A stretch of DNA of 64,000 nt from DASQUK01 sp046726215 (GTDB taxonomy: Bacteria; Actinomycetota; Acidimicrobiia; Acidimicrobiales; VFJN01), in NCBI GenBank assembly GCA_046726215.1, contig JBKPAA010000015.1, positions 61,548 through 125,547 of the forward strand, written 5' to 3'. This document shows positions 9,160 through 19,031 of this stretch, piece by piece. Position 1 is the stretch's first letter. Every line of letters begins with the position of its first letter. The position numbers and the translations under genes are program-made. The notes under the pieces are model-generated. The model was given only the letters and a program-made list of their open reading frames with translations. It was not told the origin of the DNA and did no database searches.

Positions 9160-12100
9160 GTGATCCAGTGGCAGATCGAGGAGAGGTTGTCGCTCCCGCT
9201 CGACCGCCTGCGCGCGCGATACGAGGTCGTGGTCGTCGGCAGCGGCTACGGCGGCGCGATTGCCGCGTCCCGCCTGGCCCGGACGGGCCGGTCGGTGTGC
9301 GTGCTCGAGCGGGGGCGAGAGCTTCGCCCCGGTGAGTACCCGGACACCCCGTGGCGGGCCCTCCGCCAGCTCCAGGTGCGTACGGGCCGGCGCCGTCTGG
9401 GGGCTCGGTCCGCCCTCTTCGAGCTGCACGCCGACGACGAGGTCAGCGTCATGGTCGGCTGCGCCTTGGGGGGCACCTCGCTGATCAACGCCGGCGTGGC
9501 GCTGCGCCCGCCCGACTGGGTCTTCGACGACGAGCGTTGGCCGGCCGAGCTCCGGGGTCGTGGCGGCGACGTGCTGGCGCCCTACCTCGAACGTGCGGAG
9601 CGCATGCTCGGCTCGACCCCCTTCCCCGAGGAGTGGCCGCGGCCGGCCAAGTTGGCGGCCCTCGGCGTCGCCGCCGAGAGCGTCGGAGCGACGGTCGAGC
9701 GGCCCAGGATCAACGTCACCTTCGAGGCCGGCGTCAACGCCGCCGGCGTCTACCAGGAGGCCTGCACCCTGTGCGGCGACTGCGTCAGCGGCTGCAACCA
9801 CAACGCCAAGAACACGGTGCTCGTCAACTACCTGCCCGATGCGGTCGCCCACGGTGCCGAGATCTTCTGCGAGACACCGGTTCGCACGGTCCGCCCGGCA
9901 TTGGGGGAACAAGGTGGCTGGATCGTCACCTTCGACGCCCCCGGTGAGGGGCGTGGCCGCCTGGGCGCGCCGGCCACCTTCGTGCTCGCGGACGTGGTCG
10001 TGCTGGCCGCCGGCACGCTCGGGTCCACGCAGATCCTGATGCGGTCGCGCGCGGAGGGCCTGACCCTCTCCCCCCGGCTGGGCAGCCGGTTCAGCGGCAA
10101 CGGCGACGTCCTGGCGTTCGCCTACGACGCCGGGATCCCGATCCGCGGGATCGGCATCGGCCGTCGCACCCCGACCCCCGGGACCACGGTCGGTCCTTGC
10201 ATCACCGGCATGGTCGACCTCACCGCCGACCGGTCTCGGGCGTTGCTCGTCGAGGAGGGCGCCATCCCCGGTGCGCTCCGGCCGCTCATGCCAGCGGCGT
10301 TGGCGGTGGCGTCCGAGGCCGGCGGTGGTGGCGGCCCGCTGGCGTTCGCCCGGCGCGTGGTGGGCCGGCTCTATCGCGATCCACGGCGGCTGCTCGGATG
10401 GGGGGGCGGGGCTGCCGACGACACGCTGACCTACCTGGTCATGAGCGACGATGCCGGCGACGGCCGGCTCCGGCTGGCGGGCGACGCCGTGCAGGTCGAC
10501 TGGGTGGGAGCCGGTGACCGCCCGGTCTTCGACCGCAACGCCGAGGTGCTCCGGACGATGAGCACCTCCTTGGGCGCCACGTTCGTCGGCAATCCCCTGT
10601 CGACGCCGATGTTCCACGACTCCCTGGTGACCGTGCACCCCCTGGGCGGGTGCCCGATGGCCGACGACGGCGCCAGCGGGGTGGTGGACCACGCCGGCCG
10701 GGTGTTCACCGGCACCGACGGCGAGGTCCACGAGGGGTTGATCGTGACCGACGGTGCCATCGTCCCCCGGCCGCTGGCGGTCAACCCGCTGCTGACCATC
10801 TCGGCGCTAGCGGAGCGGGCATCCGATCTACTGGCCACCGAGCGGGGGTGGAACGGCCGCGCCTCGAGCCAGGGGGATCGACGGCACGTGGGTCCCACCA
10901 TCCAACGTCCGGGCGTCACCTTCACCGAGCGGATGGCGGGCTGGGCGGCGCCGTCGGTGGACGGTGATGCGGCGGCGGGGGAGCGGCGGGGGCGCGCCGA
11001 GGGCAGACCGCTGGAGTTCGTCCTGACGGTGCGCATCGACGCGCTCGAGGGGCTGCTGCGCGATCCCACCACGCCGGGGCGGCTCTCCGGGACCGTCACG
11101 GCACCGGCGCTGTCGCCGCAGCGCCTGCGGGTTGCCGACGGGACCTTCTTCCTGATGCAGGAGGACCCGACCCACGTGGACACGTGGCACATGCGCTACT
11201 CGATGCGCCTGGTCGCCGAGGACGGCGAGGAGTTCGGCTTCGAGGGCACGAAGTGCCTGCACGACCGGGCGGGCTTCGACGCCTGGGCCGACACCACGAC
11301 GCTCAACGTCACCATCACCGGCGGGCGCCACTCCGCGGTGGTGGCCGCCGGGATCATGCGGCTGACCCCCGCCGACTTCGCGCGGCAGCTCAGCACCATG
11401 CGCGTCACCGGGGTCGACGGAGCTCTCGATCGGGCCCGGTGGCTCGGCCGGTTCTCCGGCCGGTTCCTGCGCTCGCTCGGTGGCGTGTACGGGGGTCCGC
11501 TGCGCGGTGTGGGCCACTTTCCGGCGGCACCGCCGGTCCCCGTCCCGCCGACCGGCGATGGAAGGCGCCGCCTGCGGCTGCCGGCGGCCGAGCCCCGCTG
11601 GTGTGACGGCGATCGATGCTGGCACGAGGGCAGCGACCTGGGCGGCGACGCGTGGCTGCGCCTGACGCGCTACGAGGGCGGGCGCCGCGGGCCCGTGCTG
11701 CTGGCTCCCGGCTTCGGCATGTCGGCGATGTCGTTCATCGCCGGGACGGTCGACACCAACATCACGGAACACCTGGTGGCGAAGGGGTACGACGTCTGGT
11801 TGTTCGACTACCGGGCGGGCATCGACCTGCCCTCGTCGTGCACCTCGTTCACGCTCGACGACGTCGCCACGGTGGACTGGCCGGCGGCGGTCGCCGAGGT
11901 GCTGCGCGTGACGGGCGCGTCGAGCGTGCAGGCGGTCGGCCACTGCGTGGGCTCGGCGTCGCTGATGATGGCGCTGGCCTCGGGGGCCATCCCCGACGTG
12001 CGCTCCGCCGTGTGCATGCAGTTCACGCTCCATCCGGTCACGTCGCCGTTCAACCAGGCCAAGGCGGCGCTGGGCGTGGGGTCGCTGTTGGGGCGGGTGG

Positions 12101-12624
12101 GGCTGGACAGGGTGGCCCCGTTCACGGGCGGCTCCGTCCTCAAGAAGGTGTTGGACCTGGGCCTGCGGGCAGCTCCGATGCCCGCGGGGGAGCGCTGCGC
12201 CAAGCCGGTGTGCCGCTGGATCAACGCCATCTACGGCTGCACCCACGCCCACGGACAGCTCAACGACGCCACGCACGAGCAGCTCGACAACATGTTCGGG
12301 GTCGGCAATCTGCGGGCCCTCGACCACTTGGCGGTCATCATGAAGGCCCGCAAAGCGGTGGCCGCCGACGGGAGCGATGGCTATGTCAGCCACCCGGAGC
12401 GCCTACGGCTGCCGATCCTCCTGGTCCAGGGCGAGCGCAACTTCATCTTCCGTCCCGAGGGCAGCCTGCGGACCCTGCGGTGGCTCCAGGAGGCCAACGA
12501 TCCGGCCCTCTACGAGCGGGTTGTCCTGCCGGGTTACGCGCACCTCGACGCGCTCATCGGCCGCGATGCGCCCGCCGACGTGTTCCCCGTGGTGAGCCGC
12601 CACCTCGACCGGTACAACCGCTAG
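9160..12624 (+). CDS. GMC oxidoreductase fused to Cys-nucleophile hydrolase
   Basis: A 1154-residue three-part fusion. Residues 1-560 are a cholesterol-oxidase-like GMC oxidoreductase: FAD motif VVGSGYGGA, the HPLGGCPM block near 492 (active-site His) and NPLLTIS further on (active-site Asn). Inside this part Cys202, 205, 208 and 212 form a C-x2-C-x2-C-x3-C cluster. Residues about 615-740 resemble the beta-rich linker seen in such fusions. From about 845 there is an alpha/beta hydrolase whose nucleophile elbow is GHCVGS (Cys929), as in PHA-synthase-type enzymes, with a candidate His in GYAHLD. The GTG start has GGGGGAA upstream. Oxidation of a sterol- or lipid-like alcohol followed by acyl transfer or hydrolysis is inferred. 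Confidence 0.85.
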   Translation: MIQWQIEERLSLPLDRLRARYEVVVVGSGYGGAIAASRLARTGRSVCVLERGRELRPGEYPDTPWRALRQLQVRTGRRRLGARSALFELHADDEVSVMVGCALGGTSLINAGVALRPPDWVFDDERWPAELRGRGGDVLAPYLERAERMLGSTPFPEEWPRPAKLAALGVAAESVGATVERPRINVTFEAGVNAAGVYQEACTLCGDCVSGCNHNAKNTVLVNYLPDAVAHGAEIFCETPVRTVRPALGEQGGWIVTFDAPGEGRGRLGAPATFVLADVVVLAAGTLGSTQILMRSRAEGLTLSPRLGSRFSGNGDVLAFAYDAGIPIRGIGIGRRTPTPGTTVGPCITGMVDLTADRSRALLVEEGAIPGALRPLMPAALAVASEAGGGGGPLAFARRVVGRLYRDPRRLLGWGGGAADDTLTYLVMSDDAGDGRLRLAGDAVQVDWVGAGDRPVFDRNAEVLRTMSTSLGATFVGNPLSTPMFHDSLVTVHPLGGCPMADDGASGVVDHAGRVFTGTDGEVHEGLIVTDGAIVPRPLAVNPLLTISALAERASDLLATERGWNGRASSQGDRRHVGPTIQRPGVTFTERMAGWAAPSVDGDAAAGERRGRAEGRPLEFVLTVRIDALEGLLRDPTTPGRLSGTVTAPALSPQRLRVADGTFFLMQEDPTHVDTWHMRYSMRLVAEDGEEFGFEGTKCLHDRAGFDAWADTTTLNVTITGGRHSAVVAAGIMRLTPADFARQLSTMRVTGVDGALDRARWLGRFSGRFLRSLGGVYGGPLRGVGHFPAAPPVPVPPTGDGRRRLRLPAAEPRWCDGDRCWHEGSDLGGDAWLRLTRYEGGRRGPVLLAPGFGMSAMSFIAGTVDTNITEHLVAKGYDVWLFDYRAGIDLPSSCTSFTLDDVATVDWPAAVAEVLRVTGASSVQAVGHCVGSASLMMALASGAIPDVRSAVCMQFTLHPVTSPFNQAKAALGVGSLLGRVGLDRVAPFTGGSVLKKVLDLGLRAAPMPAGERCAKPVCRWINAIYGCTHAHGQLNDATHEQLDNMFGVGNLRALDHLAVIMKARKAVAADGSDGYVSHPERLRLPILLVQGERNFIFRPEGSLRTLRWLQEANDPALYERVVLPGYAHLDALIGRDAPADVFPVVSRHLDRYNR

Positions 12625-12642
12625 CGTCCGGCCGTCCTCGGG

Positions 12643-15600
12643 TCAGCCTCCGAGCTTGGGGTGTGCGGGCGGGAGCGACGCCAGCCCCAGTTCCTCCTCC
12701 AGCGCCACGCTCTCGGCATGCAGCAGCAACGCACGATCCGCGTCGCCGGACGCGTCGCGCTCCGCCAGCGCGTTCGCCAACCAGCGGGCGGACAGAGCCA
12801 CGAACGGACGGGCGCCGAGGACCCGATGCCGCTCCAGCCCCGACTCGAGTTCGTCGGCCGCGGTGTCGATGCGGCCCAGGACGGCATCGAGCGTGCCCAG
12901 GTGATGGTCCACGGCTCCGAGAAACGACGCGTAGCCCATCACCGCGTTGTGACCGGCGTAGGGTCGCAGCACCTCGTGGGCGGCGTTCGCCCATGCCCGG
13001 TGGCCCGTAAGCGCCGCGGCCGCGGCCGCGCCGATGACCGTGGGTCGCCAAAGGTAGCCACGGTCCTGGGAGGCCAGCCGGGCCGGGTCCACCTCGTCGA
13101 GCAGCTCGTGTGCGCGGGCCATGTTGTCGGTGCCGGCTTCCAGCCACGACAGCAGCGCCCAGCCGTTGAGGCTGATCACGTCCGGCGGCCGGCGGATGGC
13201 CTCGACCATCGGCCGCAACGCGTCCAGGCCGCCATGCAGCAGCCGCAGCACGAACGTCTGGGCCACGCTGATGGTCTGGGCCTGCGAGTGGCCGGCGGCT
13301 CGCAGCTCGTCCCGCAGTGCGTCGGCCCGTGTTTGCGCCTCGGCGAACCGACCATCGATGACCGCCCACATGGTCGCCCACATCGAGGCGATGCGCAGGT
13401 GGTCGGGGTGGCGGACCTCGCCCGCGAGGGCCGTCAACTCGCGAGCCAGGATCTGCGCCTCCTTGTGCCGCCCGATCACGAAAAGGGCCTGGATCCGGGC
13501 CCGCGCCCCCTGCAGCACCAGGTCCGGGTCCCCGGTGTGCCGGCCGATGGCCATGACCTCCTCGCCCAGGTCGAGCTGCTCGTCCACGTCGTCGGGCCCG
13601 TCCAGCGCCAGGCTCCGCGACACGAGCACCGAGGCCAGCACCACGGGGGCGTCGAGCCGACGGGCGATCGCCACCGCCTCGTCGGAGTCGGCGAGCCGTT
13701 CGGCATGGGGCGCCGCCAGCGTCAGCACGTGGCCCAGCCGGGCCAGCGCCAGCGCCCGTTGGCGGCCGTCGCTGAGGGCGAGGTGCGTCAACGCCTCCTC
13801 GAGCAGGCTTCTGGCCGTTGGATTGGGTGGGGCGGCCGCCGGGAGCCGCCCGCCGTAGCCGAGCGCGGCCCGCGTGAAGAGATCGGTCCGACCCAGCGCC
13901 CGGGCCCGCTCGGCCGCCTCCACGTGCCGCCGGTCGCGGGCCGTGAAATCGCCGGCGCGATCGTGGGCCTCCGCCAGATCCAGCCGAAGCTCGCACGCCA
14001 GCACCTCGTCCGCGTCGGCCCGGTCCTGAACGTCGACCACGCGTTCTAGCAACCAGACCGCCCCCTCGAAGGCGGTCTCGCGCCGGGCCTGGTCGGCGGC
14101 GGCTCGACCCCAACGGACGGCCAGCGCGGCGCTGGTGGCCGCGTCGGCCGTGAGCCGGGCGGTGTCGGACGGATCGCGGGCGGCGAGGTAGGTGTCGGCC
14201 GCGTTCAGGTAGTGATGGGCGATCTCAGCGGCCGACGATCGGTCCCCCGCCCGGTCGGCCAGCACGTCGGCGATGCGCCGGTGGAGGCCGGCGACCTCGC
14301 CCGCAGGCAACTCCTCCTGCAAGGTGCGGCGCACGACGGCATGGGCGAAGGCGAGGCGGTCGCCGGCCGCCTCCCGCACGAGGCCGGCGTGGACTGCGTC
14401 GTCGAGGTGCCGGCGAACGTCGATGGCCGGGCGGTCGAGGGCCGCCGTGAGCACGTCGAGGCCGAACTCCTCGCCGATGAACGAGGCCGCTGCCAGGGCC
14501 TCGCCGACCTGGGGGTGGAGCCGGTCCAGCCGCCAGCGGACGACGTCGTGGAGGCGCTCGGGCAACCGGTCGCGGACGGCCCGCAACGAGCGGCCGGGAT
14601 CGTCCGCATCGAGGCCCCGCAGGATCTCCTGCACGAACAGCGGGTTGCCGGCTGTCTCGTCGGCCAGCCAGCGGGCGATGCGCGATTCTTCCTCGTCCAC
14701 TGGGCGGCCCAGCGCCTGCGCCACCAGGCGCTCGATGGCGGAGGGCGGCAGGCCGCTGAGTTCGAGGCGCTCCACGTCGTCCCCGGCCTCGAACAGGCCC
14801 AGCGTGTGGAGCGGCCCCATCCCCTCGACGTCGCCGTCGCGGAGGGTCACGACCACGAGCAGTGGAGCGTCGGGGGGAGCGTCGAGGACGTGGCGGAGCA
14901 GGAGCAGCGAGGAGCGCTCGGCCCACTGCAGGTCGTCCAGCACCAGCAGGACGGGGTGGCGGCCCGCGATGGCCCCGAGCCAGTGCGTCACGGCATCGAA
15001 CAGGCGCCGGCGCTCGGCGTCGGGGTCGTCCACCAGTGCGGCCCGGACGCCGCCGATCCGGGCGGCCAGGTCGGGGATGAGGCGGGCGAGGTCCTCGGCG
15101 TGGTTGGCCAGGTCGGCGCGCAGCAGGGCCTTGGGACTGGCCGCGCCGTAGGTGCCGAGCGCCTCGCGGATGGCCTGATACGGCGCGAGCGCCTCCTCGT
15201 CCCAGCGGCCGTAGAGGACGAGCGCACCGGCCGCATGGAGTCGCAGGGCCAGCTCTGCGGCCACCGTGGTCTTGCCGATGCCGGGGTCGCCCGAGATGAC
15301 CACCATGCGGTCCTCGCCGGCCAGGGCGCGGTCCCAGGCCCCCTCCAGCAGCTCGACGGGACCGTCCCGGCCCACCACCAGGCCCGCCGCGGCCCGCCGG
15401 GCCCACCCCAGGTTGGAGGCGCCGATGTCATCGAGGGGAACGCCCCCGGGCACCGGTAGCCGCAGCTCGTGCACCCGCTCGTGCCGGTGCTCGCTCACCG
15501 CCAGGCCACCCAGGTCCACCAGGTCGGCGCCCCGCGGCAGTGCGTGGCTGATCATGACCGCGGTCGAGGCGGCCACCAGGATCGTGCCCTCGACCGGGAG

Positions 15601-15942
15601 GGCCGCCAGCCGGAGCGTCCGCTCGACCGCCGAGCCGCCGTAGCCATCATCGGTGGGGTCGACCTCACCGGTGCACAGGGCGATGCGCAGCGCGCCGCGG
15701 TCGGGCAGGGCCCCCTCGGCGCCGGGCGCCGTCTGTGCCAGGCGCACTGCGGCGGCGGCGGCATCCGCCGCCATGTGGAACGCCGCCATCGCTGTCGTGG
15801 CGGCATGCCCGTGCGCCAGGTCCACGGTTCGCTCGAAGATGGTGCCACCAGTCGCCGCCAAGGTCTCGTCGAGCTGCCCCCAACCACCGTGGTCAGGCGA
15901 GTCTCCTGGCCGGACCGCTAGGTCGACCAACAGGATCGTCAT
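12643..15942 (-). CDS. Cyclase-like/STAND regulatory ATPase
   Basis: A 1099-residue protein with an N-terminal class III nucleotide-cyclase-like domain (LCTGEVDPTDDGYGG, then AVERTLRLAAL, ending near residue 175). A STAND ATPase follows (Walker A GDPGIGKTT near 215; LLVLDDLQWAE near 330), then a long helical-repeat tail. The cyclase part looks short, and I do not see the metal-binding Asp pair in its usual place, so it is probably a sensor rather than an enzyme. There is no LuxR domain at the end. The start was set at ATG 15942, giving MTILLVDLAV. It converges with the GMC-hydrolase gene 18 bases away. Confidence 0.87.
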   Translation of the reverse strand: MTILLVDLAVRPGDSPDHGGWGQLDETLAATGGTIFERTVDLAHGHAATTAMAAFHMAADAAAAAVRLAQTAPGAEGALPDRGALRIALCTGEVDPTDDGYGGSAVERTLRLAALPVEGTILVAASTAVMISHALPRGADLVDLGGLAVSEHRHERVHELRLPVPGGVPLDDIGASNLGWARRAAAGLVVGRDGPVELLEGAWDRALAGEDRMVVISGDPGIGKTTVAAELALRLHAAGALVLYGRWDEEALAPYQAIREALGTYGAASPKALLRADLANHAEDLARLIPDLAARIGGVRAALVDDPDAERRRLFDAVTHWLGAIAGRHPVLLVLDDLQWAERSSLLLLRHVLDAPPDAPLLVVVTLRDGDVEGMGPLHTLGLFEAGDDVERLELSGLPPSAIERLVAQALGRPVDEEESRIARWLADETAGNPLFVQEILRGLDADDPGRSLRAVRDRLPERLHDVVRWRLDRLHPQVGEALAAASFIGEEFGLDVLTAALDRPAIDVRRHLDDAVHAGLVREAAGDRLAFAHAVVRRTLQEELPAGEVAGLHRRIADVLADRAGDRSSAAEIAHHYLNAADTYLAARDPSDTARLTADAATSAALAVRWGRAAADQARRETAFEGAVWLLERVVDVQDRADADEVLACELRLDLAEAHDRAGDFTARDRRHVEAAERARALGRTDLFTRAALGYGGRLPAAAPPNPTARSLLEEALTHLALSDGRQRALALARLGHVLTLAAPHAERLADSDEAVAIARRLDAPVVLASVLVSRSLALDGPDDVDEQLDLGEEVMAIGRHTGDPDLVLQGARARIQALFVIGRHKEAQILARELTALAGEVRHPDHLRIASMWATMWAVIDGRFAEAQTRADALRDELRAAGHSQAQTISVAQTFVLRLLHGGLDALRPMVEAIRRPPDVISLNGWALLSWLEAGTDNMARAHELLDEVDPARLASQDRGYLWRPTVIGAAAAAALTGHRAWANAAHEVLRPYAGHNAVMGYASFLGAVDHHLGTLDAVLGRIDTAADELESGLERHRVLGARPFVALSARWLANALAERDASGDADRALLLHAESVALEEELGLASLPPAHPKLGG

Positions 15943-16031
15943 CACCTCGGACACTCGTCGAGTGACTGTAGGACCCCGGTAGGTGGGGGGACGAAGTGTG
16001 CAGACCACGCAACGGGCGGTCGTGGCACTCG

Positions 16032-17615
16032 TCAGATGATCGGGGGGACCGGCGCCTCGATCAGGGCCGGGCCGGGCTCGGCCAGGGCACGGGCGAGCTG
16101 GTCGCTCAGCTCGTCGGCGGTGGTGGCGCGGCTGGACGGCACACCCAGTCCCTGCGAGAGCGCCACGAAGTCGATGTCGGGCCGCGACAGGTCGAGCAGG
16201 GCCTTGGCGCGGGGGCCGGCGGCGTCGGCGCCCACCCGGTTGAGCTCCATGTTGAGCACGGCGTAGGACCGGTTGTTGAACACGATGGTGACGACGTCGA
16301 GGCCCTCGCGAGCCTGCGTCCAGAGCGACTGGACCGTGTACAGGGTGCTGCCGTCGGCCTCCAGGTTGATCACCCGGCGATCGGGGCAGGCCACCGCCGC
16401 GCCGGTCGCCAGCGGCATGCCCTGGCCGATGGCACCCCCGGTGAGCGTCAGCCAGTCGTGCCGGGGGGCGCCGGCCGTGAGCCCGGGGGCGAACAGGCTC
16501 GACGTGTTGCCCTCGTCGGATACGATGGCTCCCTCCGGCAGCAACGCCCCGAGTGCTCGGGCCACGGCCTCGGCCGTGAGCGCCCCGGTGGGGAGGTCGG
16601 GCCGGTCGGCCGCCTGGCGGGTGGCGGCGTCGTGGGCGGCGCCCACAAGCTCGGCGAGCGCCTCCAGCGCAGCGGCGGCGTCGGCGCCCGGTGCCGCCAG
16701 TGTGTGCACCTCGCAGCCGTCGGGGACCAGGTAGCTGGCCTTGCCCGGGTACGCGAAGAAGCTCACCGGCGCCTTGGCATCGACCACCACCAGGTGGCGG
16801 AGACCCTCGAGCTGGGCGCTGGCGAACTCGGCGAGGTACGCCAGGCGGTCGATGGGCGGAAGCCCGGCGCCCCGCTCCAGTCGCGTGGGGAAGGTCTCGG
16901 CCACCAGCCGCGCACCGGTGGCGTTGGCGAGGCGGCTGGCGGCCACCAGCCCCGGTTCTCGCAGCGCCGTCCCGCCCAGGAGCAGTCCCACCGGTTCGCC
17001 CGAGCGCAGCGCCTTGGCGGTGGCCTCGATCACGTCGGCGTCGGGCGGGGCGGCGGGGAAGCGGACGGCCGGCTCGGCCACGACGCCCCCGGGCGACCAG
17101 CTCACGTCGGCGGGCAGGATCAGCGTCGCCACCTGGCCCGGCGGCCCAATGGCGGCGGCGACCGTCTCGGCGGCGTCCGTGCCCACCTCGGCCGTCGCCC
17201 CCGACCGCCGGACCCAGGCGGAGACGTTGCGCGCCACCGTCTCGATGTCGGACTCGAGCTGGGCGTCGTACTGCTTGTGGTAGGTGGCGTGGTCGCCGAC
17301 GATGTTGACCACGGGCACGCGCCCCTTGCGGGCGTTGTGCAGGTTGGCGAGCCCGTTGCCCAGTCCCGGGCCGAGGTGGAGCAGGGTGGCGGCGGGACGC
17401 CCCGCCATGCGGGCGTAGCCGTCGGCGGCGCCCGTCACCACCCCCTCGAACAGCCCGAGGACGCCCCGCATCTCGGGCACCGAGTCGAGCGCCGCCACGA
17501 AGTGCATCTCGGAGGTGCCGGGGTTGGTGAAGCAGGTCTCGACGCCGGACGCGACCAGCGTCCGGATCAGCGCCTGGGCGCCGTTGATGGCGGTCGGATC
17601 GGTGGTCGCCGTCAT
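16032..17615 (-). CDS. ThDP-dependent enzyme, acetolactate-synthase-like
   Basis: A 527-residue thiamine-diphosphate enzyme of the acetolactate synthase/benzoylformate decarboxylase superfamily. The cofactor-activating Glu is at position 57 (LFEGVVTGAADGYAR). The ThDP/Mg motif appears near 415 as EADGS, followed about 25 residues on by NN. It is shorter than true large-subunit IlvB, lacks an obvious FAD region, and no small subunit follows. Its ATG lies one base after the stop of the FAD oxidase gene (TGACATG), so the two are translationally coupled. Together they could oxidise a 2-hydroxy acid to a 2-oxo acid and then decarboxylate or ligate it; the substrate is unknown. Confidence 0.85.
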   Translation of the reverse strand: MTATTDPTAINGAQALIRTLVASGVETCFTNPGTSEMHFVAALDSVPEMRGVLGLFEGVVTGAADGYARMAGRPAATLLHLGPGLGNGLANLHNARKGRVPVVNIVGDHATYHKQYDAQLESDIETVARNVSAWVRRSGATAEVGTDAAETVAAAIGPPGQVATLILPADVSWSPGGVVAEPAVRFPAAPPDADVIEATAKALRSGEPVGLLLGGTALREPGLVAASRLANATGARLVAETFPTRLERGAGLPPIDRLAYLAEFASAQLEGLRHLVVVDAKAPVSFFAYPGKASYLVPDGCEVHTLAAPGADAAAALEALAELVGAAHDAATRQAADRPDLPTGALTAEAVARALGALLPEGAIVSDEGNTSSLFAPGLTAGAPRHDWLTLTGGAIGQGMPLATGAAVACPDRRVINLEADGSTLYTVQSLWTQAREGLDVVTIVFNNRSYAVLNMELNRVGADAAGPRAKALLDLSRPDIDFVALSQGLGVPSSRATTADELSDQLARALAEPGPALIEAPVPPII

Positions 17616-17616
17616 G

Positions 17617-18999
17617 TCAGCCTCGAGTGAAGATGGTGCCGGGGTTGAGGATCCCGTTGGGGTCGAACGCCGCCTTGATGCGCCGCATCAGTGCAATCTT
17701 GGCGGGGTCCTCCAGCTCCATGAAGTAGCCCCTCTTCTCGGTACCGAGCCCGTGCTCGCCCGAGATGGCGCCGCCGAGCGCAATGCCGGCCTCGAAAACG
17801 GCGCGCAGGAGCCGGCGCCGCGCCTCGGGGTCGGCCTGGAACACCGCCATGTGGACGTTGCCGTCGCCCGCATGGCCGCAGCCGGCGATCCAGGCCTGGT
17901 GCTCGCCGGCGATCTCTTCGACCCGTGCCATGAACGCGGGTACTGCGGCGCGGGGCACCACCACGTCGATGATGTCGTTGGCGCCATTGGCCTTGGCCAC
18001 CCAGAACGCCTTCTCCCGGGCATCGATCAGCGAGGCTGCGGCGCCTGGCGGCAGCACGTAGACGTCGATGGCGCCCAGCTGGGCCAGCTGCTCGGACACC
18101 GCGTGGGTGTCGGCCTCCAGGCGGTCGGCGTGGCCGCTCTCCAGCGCCACCACGAGATAGGCGAGGGCCGCCTCCCGCACCTCCTCCCGGATACCGAGGT
18201 CGAGGCCCACATGGGCGGTGGCGGCGGCCATCGTCAGCATGTCGATGTACTCGAGGATCAGCGGCCCCACCCCACTGGCCACGATCTTGGGCACCGCGCC
18301 CGTGACGGCCTCGAGGGTGGTGAAGGGCGCCAGCACGGTCGCCTGGTGCGGCGGCCGCGGGTGGAGCTTGAGGTACGCCTTGGTGACGAGGGCCAGCGTG
18401 CCCTCGGACCCGATGATGAGCTGCGTCAGGTCGTAGCCGGTCGAGACCTTGACGATCTTGCCGCCGCTGCGGATCACCTCGCCCGAGGGCAGCACCGCCT
18501 CGAGGCCCAGGACGTGGTGGCGGGTGACGCCGTACTTGACCGCCCGCATGCCGCCGGCGTTGGTGCCGACGTTGCCGCCGAGGCTGGCGCTGTACTCGCC
18601 GGGAAATACGGGATAGACGAGCCCGAGCGGGGCCAGCTCTGCGTCGAGCTGGTCGAGCTGCACGCCGGGCTCGACCACGGCGACGAAGTTGTCGGTGTCG
18701 ATCTCCAGGATCCGGTTCATGCGCTCGAAGGAGATGACGATGCCGTCGGGGCGAGGGATGCAGCCGCCCGACATCCCCGTGCCCGATCCCCTCGCCGTGA
18801 CGGGGATCCGGTGCTCGCTGGCCAGGCGGACGACGGCCGCCACCTCAGCGGTCGACGCCGGCGCCACCACCGCCAGGGGCCGCTGCGGCTCGGCGGTCAA
18901 GGCCTCGTCGTGGCCGTAGTCATCCTTGATGGCGTCGCCCGCCTGCACATGCGCGGTCCCGACCACAGCGGCGAAGAGCTCGACCGGACCCTGGCCCAT
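17617..18999 (-). CDS. FAD-linked oxidase, GlcD family
   Basis: A 460-residue FAD-binding (PCMH/vanillyl-alcohol-oxidase-type) 2-hydroxyacid dehydrogenase of the GlcD/D-lactate dehydrogenase family. FAD-binding stretches RGSGTGMSGG and GGNVGTNAGGM are present, and the C-terminal substrate domain ends with the conserved GEHGLGTEKR. I chose ATG 18999 because a -10-like TATGGT ends seven bases before it, as at other leaderless genes here; ATG 19011 is the alternative. It leads a two-gene operon with the ThDP enzyme and diverges closely from the pterin dehydratase gene. Confidence 0.88.
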   Translation of the reverse strand: MGQGPVELFAAVVGTAHVQAGDAIKDDYGHDEALTAEPQRPLAVVAPASTAEVAAVVRLASEHRIPVTARGSGTGMSGGCIPRPDGIVISFERMNRILEIDTDNFVAVVEPGVQLDQLDAELAPLGLVYPVFPGEYSASLGGNVGTNAGGMRAVKYGVTRHHVLGLEAVLPSGEVIRSGGKIVKVSTGYDLTQLIIGSEGTLALVTKAYLKLHPRPPHQATVLAPFTTLEAVTGAVPKIVASGVGPLILEYIDMLTMAAATAHVGLDLGIREEVREAALAYLVVALESGHADRLEADTHAVSEQLAQLGAIDVYVLPPGAAASLIDAREKAFWVAKANGANDIIDVVVPRAAVPAFMARVEEIAGEHQAWIAGCGHAGDGNVHMAVFQADPEARRRLLRAVFEAGIALGGAISGEHGLGTEKRGYFMELEDPAKIALMRRIKAAFDPNGILNPGTIFTRG

Positions 19000-19031
19000 G
19001 GCCGGGACCATAGCGGTGCAAAGGGTGAACA

